Below, piece by piece: positions 50,004 to 58,034 of a stretch of DNA of 64,000 nucleotides. Where the stretch lies: NCBI GenBank assembly GCA_947644305.1, contig CANRYS010000001.1:186001-250000 (forward strand), read 5' to 3'. The position numbers were made by a program, and so were the translations under genes. The number at the start of each line of letters is the position of its first letter. The first letter of the stretch is position 1. Under the pieces are notes generated by a model. It was not told the origin of the DNA. It did no database searches and saw only the letters and a program-made list of their open reading frames with translations. The stretch comes from an uncultured Roseburia sp. Lineage in GTDB: Bacteria > Bacillota > Clostridia > Lachnospirales > Lachnospiraceae.

Positions 50004-52058
50004 TCAGATAAAATCATCCAGATCCACTCGGTCGAACACTTCCAATGCCCCGCCTCTGGTGGCATTGTAGATCGTCACACCGTGCTTGATAGCATGCTCT
50101 TTCAAAAGCGTATAGGCATTCAGTGAGCCGTCCAGAAAATATTTCTCATAATCATCACTCTGGATTCCCAGACGACGCATCCGGTCAACAATCTTTTTCG
50201 CATCTCTTGCCTTCAGCTTATCATCGGTATACCCCTTGATAAAATGGGTGTTGCCGCTGAAGGTAGAGGTACAGTCACAACCGATCAGATAGATCTCAGA
50301 AAATCCCATGTATACCGCCATCTCGATCATCAGCGACATCACCGTAGATCCCGACGGGATATAATAAGCGAGCGGAGAACGCTTCACCTTATATTTATCT
50401 CTGGCAATATTATATAGAATCACCGGATTTTTAGGCTTTTCACGAAAAATATTGTAGGTGGTGATATTCGTAAACAATGGAATCTCCCCGATGGCCTCAT
50501 TGATCTCCTCACTCTGGAATTTGGCACAGATGCGGTCGATCAGGAAATAATAATTCGGACGCCAGATGGTCTCGCCAAATACTTTTGTCACCAAATTACA
50601 GCCAAAGGTGATCTCTCCTTTCTTGTTCAGTCCCTCCAGGTCAGAGAGTTGCAGACTGGGACCATTTCCAACGAGGAAACACCTCTGCCCCTTATGTTTA
50701 TTCTTATAAGAATACAGGAGCTTACTGTTCTCTGTCCGGCAGAGCCCCATACAGCGAAGCATGCCAGAAAAGGCGATGTATCCGTCACGAAAGGCCTTGC
50801 GGATGACATTTTTCGTATGGATCACCCACTTGTAAAAACGAAAAGCAGGACCCATTTTGGTTTTTATGGTTGCTTCGATGACCCTTCTGGCCCCATGGGC
50901 ATCGTCGAGATAATTAAATTTCTCCGTAAAAGCACGATATTTCTCATCATAGACAAAGTTTGCAAACTGGTCTTTGATTGCCTTTACCAGCTCTGGCTGG
51001 GTCTTGACGATAGGTCCCGGAAGCTCATTGATATCAAAATAAAAATCCCGGATCTCACCCTGGTACTCATCCAGGTCATACATATAAAATACCATCGGAC
51101 GCTTGAGATCGCCGTAGTCAAACATGGTAGAAGAATAATCTGTGATCATCAAATCACTGATGATGTACAGATCATTGACATCATCCACCTCCGTCACATC
51201 GATCACGCCTGGTACATCCGAGGCGATATTCTTAAATCCAATCTGGTGATGGGCACGGAACAATAGGACATATTCCTCCCCCAGCTCCTCCATAAGAGTT
51301 TGAAAATCCAGCTCCGTATTGTACTGGAACCCCTCTCCTTTTTTAAACTGGTTGTCCCGCCAAGTCGGTGTATACAACACCACTTTTTTTCCCTCTGGCA
51401 CTCCGATCTCCTCTTTGATGCGTGCCACATCCTCTTCGGTAAATTTAAACAGAGCATCATTTCTCGGATAACCGGTCTCTAAAATAATATTTTCTTTATG
51501 TGACTTGTCCAGCCGGAAGGATGAAATCATTTTCTCAGTATAAAACCTTGAGGGAGAGATCAAATAGTCCATCTTTCTTCCCTTGATGTAATATTTTTTG
51601 TGCATCTCCGACAGAGATTGTCTCGGATCCACCTCATACTGGATATCATTTCCCAGCCTTTTCAGAGGCGTTCCGTGCCAGGTCTCCACGTATACCTGAT
51701 GTGGTCTCGGAATGAGGTAGTTAGGCAGCGCCACATTGTTGAACCAATACTTCGCCTTAGCGTATAAAATAAAGGCAGAACGGGAGTCCTTCAGCACAAC
51801 CCGCGTATGCCGTCTCACTTTCAGGTCGGCATGGGCTTCCACATCATTTACGATCCAAACAAAGCGGAAATCGCGGTATCGCTCATCCTCCATCAGTTCC
51901 TCATAGATCGCCCGGAGATTGCCACCGCACCGCTTGCCACTGAATGCCTCAAACACAATGAGATGTTCATTCAGGATCGGATGTGTCAGGCAGTAAAACC
52001 AAAATTTCAGCCTTTTTTTCAAAAACCGTTTTGTCTTATTCGATAGAAAACCACTCAT
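50004..52058 (-). CDS. Bifunctional CDP-glycerol/ribitol-type polymerase with DUF115/GT42-like domain
   Basis: About 684 residues, a paralogue of the protein at 44823-46925 over its full length. Polymerase part: ETWHGTPLKRLGNDI, YTPTWRDNQF, FRAHHQIGF, ITDYSSTMFDY. C-terminal part: CFLVGNGPSLQLSDLEGL, TFGCNLVTKVF, MSLMIEMAVYMGFSEIYLIG and CDCTS. It follows tarI and tarJ, so it is a candidate ribitol-phosphate transferase (TarL-like) with an added transferase domain. ATG 52058 follows GGAGG; the in-frame GTG 52061 overlaps the TarJ stop by one base. Confidence 0.85.
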   Translation of the reverse strand: MSGFLSNKTKRFLKKRLKFWFYCLTHPILNEHLIVFEAFSGKRCGGNLRAIYEELMEDERYRDFRFVWIVNDVEAHADLKVRRHTRVVLKDSRSAFILYAKAKYWFNNVALPNYLIPRPHQVYVETWHGTPLKRLGNDIQYEVDPRQSLSEMHKKYYIKGRKMDYLISPSRFYTEKMISSFRLDKSHKENIILETGYPRNDALFKFTEEDVARIKEEIGVPEGKKVVLYTPTWRDNQFKKGEGFQYNTELDFQTLMEELGEEYVLLFRAHHQIGFKNIASDVPGVIDVTEVDDVNDLYIISDLMITDYSSTMFDYGDLKRPMVFYMYDLDEYQGEIRDFYFDINELPGPIVKTQPELVKAIKDQFANFVYDEKYRAFTEKFNYLDDAHGARRVIEATIKTKMGPAFRFYKWVIHTKNVIRKAFRDGYIAFSGMLRCMGLCRTENSKLLYSYKNKHKGQRCFLVGNGPSLQLSDLEGLNKKGEITFGCNLVTKVFGETIWRPNYYFLIDRICAKFQSEEINEAIGEIPLFTNITTYNIFREKPKNPVILYNIARDKYKVKRSPLAYYIPSGSTVMSLMIEMAVYMGFSEIYLIGCDCTSTFSGNTHFIKGYTDDKLKARDAKKIVDRMRRLGIQSDDYEKYFLDGSLNAYTLLKEHAIKHGVTIYNATRGGALEVFDRVDLDDFI

Positions 52059-52060
52059 CA

Positions 52061-53113
52061 CTAAGCCTCCCAGATCATAATCGTTTTTCCAAATTCTTTA
52101 TAGATATCAGCTTCAAATGCCTTTTTCATATCCTCGATGGTCCGCACTCGCATCCGGACTCCGATCAGGTTCCGCAGATAGGCCGGGATCTCTGGATTGG
52201 ACTGGTATAGTTCGATAGTCCTGATAAAATCCGCCCGCCCGCTGCGGCTGCTGCCAAACATCCGTAGTCCCTTTTCCAGCATCATCCGCGTATTGATCGC
52301 CGCCTCATTCTCAGAAACTCCAAGGATCGAGATCGTCCCCTCTGGCAGAATGTTGTCGATGATCTGATTGATCGCTTTCGGAGAACCTTCTCCTCCCACG
52401 CACTCAAAGGCATGATCAAATTTCAATCCTACCGGAATATGGGTCACGAGAAAGGTATCGTCAGCAAAGGTAAAATCCGACAGCTTGTCCCGGTTCAGTC
52501 CAAAGACATACAATTTTGTCTCCGGAAACATCGCCTTAAAAAGCAGCGAAGTGATATAACCGAGATTTCCATCTCCCCAGACTCCCACTGCATCCCGCTT
52601 TTTATGGGCGATCTCATCAAAACGGCTCAGGGCATGGACACTGACCGTCACGATCTCGGTAAAAGCCGCCACACAGGGATCGATGCCCTTCGGAAGCCGG
52701 ATCAGTCGGTCCCGTCGGATATCCACCGCATCCTGCATAAAACCGTCAAAACCACTGGCGCGAAACCGGGAATCCAGCCGGTAATTTTCTGCCACCACAT
52801 CTTCGTCTGTCACCCCAGCCACATCCTCTGTGATCTGCTTCGGAGTATTGGGGATCATGACCACCCGTTCTCCCGCCTTAAAATCGCCTTCTGGATCATA
52901 CACTACCTCACCGATCCCCTCATGGATCAGCGCCATGGGCAACTTTTTCCGCAGAATATCGTTGGCCCGCTTCCCCTGATAATACCTCTGGTCTGCATTG
53001 CAGATCGACAGATGGGTGGGACGCACAATCACGGCCCCGCTGCACAGATCTATATCTGTAAATTCCACCTCAAAACGTCTGGGCGCCACAAGGCGGTACA
53101 CTGCGTTTAACAT
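52061..53113 (-). CDS. tarJ: Ribitol-5-phosphate 2-dehydrogenase, TarJ
   Basis: About 350 residues, zinc-alcohol-dehydrogenase family. NAVYRLVAPRRFEVEF at the N-terminus is the TarJ form rather than a general dehydrogenase. Other features are HLSICNADQRYY with the catalytic-zinc region, EGIGEVVYDPEGDF, and VGVWGDGNLGYI for NADP binding. It reduces ribulose-5-phosphate to ribitol-5-phosphate. The start is ATG 53113 (GGAGG 5 bases before) since the longer frame runs into leader element D. It pairs with tarI upstream for CDP-ribitol synthesis. Confidence 0.9.
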   Translation of the reverse strand: MLNAVYRLVAPRRFEVEFTDIDLCSGAVIVRPTHLSICNADQRYYQGKRANDILRKKLPMALIHEGIGEVVYDPEGDFKAGERVVMIPNTPKQITEDVAGVTDEDVVAENYRLDSRFRASGFDGFMQDAVDIRRDRLIRLPKGIDPCVAAFTEIVTVSVHALSRFDEIAHKKRDAVGVWGDGNLGYITSLLFKAMFPETKLYVFGLNRDKLSDFTFADDTFLVTHIPVGLKFDHAFECVGGEGSPKAINQIIDNILPEGTISILGVSENEAAINTRMMLEKGLRMFGSSRSGRADFIRTIELYQSNPEIPAYLRNLIGVRMRVRTIEDMKKAFEADIYKEFGKTIMIWEA

Positions 53114-53124
53114 ATTTTCCTCCA

Positions 53125-53377
53125 TGCGCGCACGCCTTTCGCGCATCACACAAGTTTGGGCGTGCGCGCACAAACTTGCAGAGTGAAAAATTTATTTTTC
53201 ACTCTTTCCTCCAAACATGCCGCCACAAACGGCACTAACAATTCGTGAAAAGCGTGTGACCCTGTGCTTCGCACAGGCACATTCGTACTTCGCTTCGCTC
53301 GTACTCATGATGTCCGTCGCTCAAATGTCAGTGGACAAGCAAGCTTGCCACTGCCGCTCTCGCGACTTTAGTCACAC
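53125..53377 (-). repeat. Structured leader element D before tarJ
   Basis: On the minus strand, from upstream: outer GTGTGAC/GTCACAC stem (53254-53377) enclosing CCTGTGC/GCACAGG (53261-53277) and AGTGG..CCACT (53330-53352); TGCCG/CGGCA (53218-53234); the 24-base palindrome GAGTGAAAAA/TTTTTCACTC (53181-53204); CAAGTTT/AAACTTG (53151-53178) whose loop can pair as a perfect 12-base stem with TGCGCGCACGCC (53125-53136). This last segment touches the GGAGG of tarJ. The 258 bases between tarI and tarJ are almost all structured. Confidence 0.75.
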
Positions 53378-54073
53378 TTTCAACAATGCTTCTGCCACCC
53401 GCAGATCATATGGATAGGTGATCTTTATATTGAATACCTCTCCCTCCACGATGTGCACCTTCTCCCCCTTCATGACAAAGATCTTTGCCGCATCGGTGAG
53501 AAGCTCTTTCTCCGCCGGCGTCAGCGCCTGGTACAGCTCTTTGAGCTTCATAGCCTGGAAAGTCTGGGGCGTCTGACCCTGGTACATCTTCCGCCGTTCT
53601 GGAATATCACTGATCACTACATTGTCCTCACTGCACACGATGGTATCCGTCGCCGCCACCGCGGTATCACACGCCCCGTACTCCTTGGCATAACGGATAT
53701 TTTCCTCCAGGATTCTTTGTGTGACAAAGGGACGCACCGAATCATGGGTAACGATGATCGTCTCCTGATCCAGATTCCCCTCCTGCTCGATATAATCAAT
53801 GGCATTCATGATCGTTTCATTGCGGGTATCGCCGCCCTCCAATACCACGATCCGGTCCTTGTCGGGAATATATCTGCGAATCAGATTCTTTGTGTGGCTG
53901 AGCCATTCCACCGGACAGAGCACAAGAACCTTCTCAAACTCACTCTGCATATAAAATTTTTCCAGGGTGTGAATGAGAATCGGTTTATCCCCGATCAAAA
54001 GATACTGTTTTGGTTTTCCCATATTTCCCATACGGCTTCCCACTCCACCGGCAAGTACTACTCCATATATCAT
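53372..54073 (-). CDS. tarI: Ribitol-5-phosphate cytidylyltransferase, TarI
   Basis: 233 residues, IspD/TarI family: AGGVGSRMGNMGKPKQYL at the CTP site, VEGGDTRNETIMNA, HDSVRPFVTQ and GEVFNIKITYPYDL. Both IspD and TarI share these motifs; adjacency to tarJ decides for TarI, which makes CDP-ribitol from ribitol-5-phosphate. GAGG is before ATG 54073. An in-frame GTG at 54169 inside element E follows a strong GGAGGA and would add 32 residues beginning KNKFFT; I consider it part of the leader. Confidence 0.87.
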   Translation of the reverse strand: MIYGVVLAGGVGSRMGNMGKPKQYLLIGDKPILIHTLEKFYMQSEFEKVLVLCPVEWLSHTKNLIRRYIPDKDRIVVLEGGDTRNETIMNAIDYIEQEGNLDQETIIVTHDSVRPFVTQRILEENIRYAKEYGACDTAVAATDTIVCSEDNVVISDIPERRKMYQGQTPQTFQAMKLKELYQALTPAEKELLTDAAKIFVMKGEKVHIVEGEVFNIKITYPYDLRVAEALLKV

Positions 54074-54085
54074 AGTTTCCTCGTT

Positions 54086-54171
54086 TCTGCGCTGTTTATG
54101 CGAATAAGCGATGTTTGTGGCAAGCAGCGCGCAGACACAAACTCGTTGAGTGAAAAATTTATTTTTCACTC
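54086..54171 (-). repeat. Structured leader element E before tarI
   Basis: The 24-base palindrome at 54148-54171 is identical to that in element D. Next, GTTTGTG/CACAAAC (54113-54142) encloses a loop CAGCGCGCAGA (54125-54135) that can pair with TCTGCGCTG (54086-54094) next to the tarI ribosome binding site. The topology equals that of element D. Confidence 0.7.
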
Positions 54172-54202
54172 TCTCCTCCAATTGGTTCAAATTTATTTCA
54201 AC

Positions 54203-55354
54203 CTATATTTTAAAGCTTTTCCATGGAAATGTAAAGAAAAGCTTTATCCGCGTTCTCTTCTGCAGGGGCGCTGCAAACAGAATCCTCTTCTCCGCCTTCC
54301 AAAGATACCCGTCCTGCAGTCGGAAATTATGCCTGGTATCCGGCGCCATACCAAGAGTCTCTGCAAACTCCATCCGCACCCTCGCCTGATACATCCCCCG
54401 GTAACAGTACATAAACCGGATTCCCGCCGGTTTCTTCCCTGCAGGAAATTCCACCAGAAATCGCTTCCTCCTGTGAAGCAGCTCACCGAGAAAACAAATC
54501 TCCCCGTCCTGTTCCAGAGACAGCTCATAGCGGTGGTTCCGGTTGTCCATACAATAGTACTCGATCTCACTGTGTTCCAGAGGCAGAAGGACATGACCAG
54601 ATATTTTAAATCTGCCTTTTACCAATTTGATCTCCGACACCACAAAAGGGATCTCTTTCAAAGGAAACAGAGAGAGATTCTGATATTTCAGTTTCCCGCT
54701 CCGGTAAACCAGCTTTTCTTCCACATCCTCCCCATACTTAAGAGAAAGAATTTTAAGCAGCACATCCTCGTAAATACAGCCGGTGCCACAGAGGATATCG
54801 TCGTCGATATCTACAAGTATCTGTTTCAAAAGAGGCTTCCGGCTGTCATCCTCCCCCAAAAACAGAGGAAGCATATCCTTGATCATCATATTCTGAAAGA
54901 AGGGAAGAAGCTCCCCATATCTTTCCCGCAGTTCACCGGATAGCTCCATGTATTTTTGCGGCTCTGTCCCGAAACTTCCCTCATCCCGCTTCTCATAGGC
55001 ATAACCTTTTTTCTCCGGCTTTCCAGAAGCCAGATCCCACACAGCAAAACGCCCCTCCTCCGCAAACAGCCGGCAGAGTCCGGGAAAATCCAGCGGTGAA
55101 AGCTTCTCTGCCAGGTTTTTCCGCAGATAGATCATTGTCGGATCTACCGTGGCAAATTCATAGTGCTCCCTCACATCTGCGATGTGGTTCTGGCATTCAC
55201 AGGGCCCTCCGGTAAAGACAAGGAGATTGACCATCGGATCTGTCCTCTTTTCCACCCTGGGCAGCCTCCGCTCACACCGCACATTCACTGTCCCGCTTCC
55301 CTCCGGTCCGCGATATGCCTTAGTATAGTGTGCCAGGCAAACAAACTCTTCCAT
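54203..55354 (-). CDS. Protein related to the linker of the neighbouring GT2-polymerase
   Basis: 383 residues with no transferase motif I can see. Its second half (LKILSLKYGEDVEEKLVYRSGKLKYQN and the beta-rich rest) aligns by eye with the middle of the 886-residue protein upstream (YALSLKYGYDIRKELKYRKGSLYFNN), including IDDDIL against MDDDLI before it. It looks like a stand-alone copy of the region between the GT-A core and the polymerase domain. It might bind glycan, or it might be an inactive relative. GGAGGG precedes the ATG. It lies 130 bases before tarI. Confidence 0.65.
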   Translation of the reverse strand: MEEFVCLAHYTKAYRGPEGSGTVNVRCERRLPRVEKRTDPMVNLLVFTGGPCECQNHIADVREHYEFATVDPTMIYLRKNLAEKLSPLDFPGLCRLFAEEGRFAVWDLASGKPEKKGYAYEKRDEGSFGTEPQKYMELSGELRERYGELLPFFQNMMIKDMLPLFLGEDDSRKPLLKQILVDIDDDILCGTGCIYEDVLLKILSLKYGEDVEEKLVYRSGKLKYQNLSLFPLKEIPFVVSEIKLVKGRFKISGHVLLPLEHSEIEYYCMDNRNHRYELSLEQDGEICFLGELLHRRKRFLVEFPAGKKPAGIRFMYCYRGMYQARVRMEFAETLGMAPDTRHNFRLQDGYLWKAEKRILFAAPLQKRTRIKLFFTFPWKSFKI

Positions 55355-55373
55355 CCCTCTTCCCTCCTTATGA

Positions 55374-58034
55374 CTAGTCCAGTCCTCTTATATCATCATA
55401 CACCCGCTGACAGTTCTCCGCATCAAACCAGCGGTAAAAACGATTCCCTCTCTCATCATAGACCGGGTCCAGCCGGCAGTCATTCTCCACATAATCAATA
55501 ATAGTCTGAAGAGTGGTCTCATAATCATAGCATACCGGTCCCAGTCCATCCCTCTCGTACTCAAAATAGCCCTTGGAATAAACCTGCCCTTGGAAAAAGG
55601 TATCGATATCAAACTGGGTGTAGATCACCGGCTTTTTCAGATAGGCAAAATCAAATGCCACACTGGAAAAATCTGTGATCAGCAAGGCGTTGTTCTGGAA
55701 CTCTTTTTGATAATCAATCCCCTCCCGAAGCACTTTCACCGCCTCGCTGTCGGTAAAATCTCCGATCTGAACCTTGTGGTGGGTGTGCAGAAAAAATTTT
55801 CCAGTATACCCTTTTTCCTTCAGAACCCGGTTCAGACGCTCATCGTGGATCAGGCGGTCATAAAAATGATAAAACTCCGACTGTTTAAAGAGGGGATTGT
55901 AGATCCTCTCTCCGGTATCGTTATTCAGCCGGCAGGCCAGAGAAAACCGCCAGGTGGGCATAAAGATGATGGACTTCTCCGGCGCTATATTCTGTTTTAA
56001 GTTATCGTATCTGGGCAGACCAGTCAGCCGCACCACCCTTTCATCATAAAAATAATCCCCTTTTAGTATGGATTCATATTCCGGTTTCGCCGAGGTCACA
56101 AACATCTGCAGGTTTTTATTGAACTTGTTCAGCCATTCCGAGAGATCATCCTTTATGATGCCATGCTGTAGAAATATAAAATGATACTTGTAAAGATCCC
56201 GGATATAGACGCTGTCCTTGTCCCAGGGATTAAAAATATTATCCTCTCCCTGAGAAGAAATAATATTTTTTGCCAAAAGTACATTTAATTTATATCGAAA
56301 CTTTCGGAAGGGAAGCACTCTGCCAATGCGGCGCATTTTCTCAAAATCATCACTGTCCTCGGATATGGTAAAATAAGATTTTATATCCCTGTCACCGTAT
56401 TCTTGGAGAAACTTGAAAAAATGTTCTGCATTGTCCCCCGCCACATTGATCCTCTCCATAACGATCCAGCGCTCTTTTCGAAGAAAGGGCTTTATCAGAT
56501 GGTACAGGCACCGATAACCGGCGATCTCATATCTTTTGTTCCTCACACAGCGCAGAAGCAGCCTTAGCTCTTTTGCCAGATGGGGCAGCGCATGCTTTTT
56601 CTGTACACAGAGTCTTGCCCCCTCCTCGTCATAACTGACCATATATCCATCCTCGTGATAGTAGAGCTCCGGCACCTCCTGGCTCAGATGAGAAAACTTC
56701 CCCACCCGCATATACAGCTTCTGGGGGTATTTGTCCCTGTACTGCCCATATACACAAAACTGCTTCACCCCTTTTAAGGGAAGCTTGACCTCATACCCCC
56801 TCACCCGGACCAGCTCTTCCCCGAAGATCACTGCCTTGCGGAAACCGGCGGGCTTAGATTGCACCTCATAGCAATCTCCCCGGTCATTCTCTATGATGAT
56901 AGTCAGATCCTCTGCAAAGGGGCACCAGATCCGTCCCGACAGATGTAGCACACCATCCTTGATCTGCAAAACATCCGCTGTAAATAGAGATTTTGCCTGC
57001 AAACTGTAGATCTTAATGTTGTTAAAATACAGGCTCCCCTTGCGGTATTTCAATTCCTTTCGTATGTCGTATCCGTATTTCAGGGAAAGGGCATAGATCT
57101 TGTATTCAGCATACATTTTATCCAGATGGCAGATCAGGTCATCGTCCATATAGGACAACATTTCCTTCAGACAGTCCTTATACCAGCCCTGTTCCTCTTC
57201 CGTCAAAATCCGCGTCAGATCATCCCGCAGCCTCCACTGGAAATCATAGAGGATCAGGTACTGGATGTAGAGCAGCACACTCCCATATTTTTCGATGGAT
57301 TCCCGGATGATCTCCAGATAATAAAGCCTGGGAGTATCCAGATACCACTCCTTGGAGGTCCCTTTATTCTGGATCGCCGAAGAGGCATTCACCCGCTTGC
57401 GGTACAGATGAAGCGCCTCTGCCACCACCCCGTATTTGAGCTTCTCTAAGATGACCGAGGTCACGAACTTGGAATCTTCTGCAAATTTCAGGTCTTCATC
57501 AAAACGATGATGTTCCAACACCTCTGCCTTTACAAAAGAAGCGGTGACGTGCATTTGAATAAAATTATACTTATCCAACACATCGATGATCCGGCTGCCA
57601 TTTTCATATTTAAACCGCAGCCAGTGATACTCATTTCTGGCCTCGAAAAATTTCTGGGGACAAGAGACCAGATCGATCTTATCCTGGCGCTTTTCAAAAA
57701 ATTCATACACCGCCCGGAAACTGTTTTTCGTCCACTTGTCGTCAGAATCCAGAAAATTCACGTACTTTCCACGGATGTAGGAAATGGCATGGTTCCTGGC
57801 CGCACTCACTCCCAGGTTTTCCTGCTTTCGATAGACAATATTATCTGGATACCGTTTCTGATACTCCAGACAGATCTCCTCACTCCGGTCCGGACTTCCG
57901 TCATTCACCAGAATGACCTGAATGTTTTCTTCAAATCCAATATCCTGTTGTATAACGGAATCCAGTGTCTCACGAAGATATCCGTACACGTTATAAACCG
58001 GTATCACCACCGAGAACTTATATTGATATTCCAC
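55374..58034 (-). CDS. GT2 glycosyltransferase fused to CDP-glycerol-type polymerase
   Basis: About 886 residues. An N-terminal GT-A domain (FSVVIPVYNVYGYLRETLDSV, VNDGSPDRSEEI, NFLDSDDKW), a helical and beta-rich linker (about 215-560), and a C-terminal glycerophosphotransferase domain (FLQHGIIKDDL, FMPTWRFSL, HTHHKVQIG, LITDFSSVAFDFAYL). One chain could add a sugar and polyol phosphate alternately, as in Tar/TagF-like co-polymerases. The start is GTG 58034 with AAGGAG upstream and overlaps the YfhO gene by 17 bases. The in-frame extension to 58154 lies in YfhO and is not used. Confidence 0.9.
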   Translation of the reverse strand: MEYQYKFSVVIPVYNVYGYLRETLDSVIQQDIGFEENIQVILVNDGSPDRSEEICLEYQKRYPDNIVYRKQENLGVSAARNHAISYIRGKYVNFLDSDDKWTKNSFRAVYEFFEKRQDKIDLVSCPQKFFEARNEYHWLRFKYENGSRIIDVLDKYNFIQMHVTASFVKAEVLEHHRFDEDLKFAEDSKFVTSVILEKLKYGVVAEALHLYRKRVNASSAIQNKGTSKEWYLDTPRLYYLEIIRESIEKYGSVLLYIQYLILYDFQWRLRDDLTRILTEEEQGWYKDCLKEMLSYMDDDLICHLDKMYAEYKIYALSLKYGYDIRKELKYRKGSLYFNNIKIYSLQAKSLFTADVLQIKDGVLHLSGRIWCPFAEDLTIIIENDRGDCYEVQSKPAGFRKAVIFGEELVRVRGYEVKLPLKGVKQFCVYGQYRDKYPQKLYMRVGKFSHLSQEVPELYYHEDGYMVSYDEEGARLCVQKKHALPHLAKELRLLLRCVRNKRYEIAGYRCLYHLIKPFLRKERWIVMERINVAGDNAEHFFKFLQEYGDRDIKSYFTISEDSDDFEKMRRIGRVLPFRKFRYKLNVLLAKNIISSQGEDNIFNPWDKDSVYIRDLYKYHFIFLQHGIIKDDLSEWLNKFNKNLQMFVTSAKPEYESILKGDYFYDERVVRLTGLPRYDNLKQNIAPEKSIIFMPTWRFSLACRLNNDTGERIYNPLFKQSEFYHFYDRLIHDERLNRVLKEKGYTGKFFLHTHHKVQIGDFTDSEAVKVLREGIDYQKEFQNNALLITDFSSVAFDFAYLKKPVIYTQFDIDTFFQGQVYSKGYFEYERDGLGPVCYDYETTLQTIIDYVENDCRLDPVYDERGNRFYRWFDAENCQRVYDDIRGLD

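Noticed and set aside
53372-54073. IspD (MEP pathway) annotation
   Set aside because: IspD and TarI share motifs, but tarJ follows and a TagF-type gene after it; no other isoprenoid gene is present.
53453-54943. A 496-codon plus-strand frame across tarI and the gene after it
   Set aside because: It lies antisense to two well-supported genes, has no family motif and no suitable ribosome binding site. It also crosses the leader of tarI.
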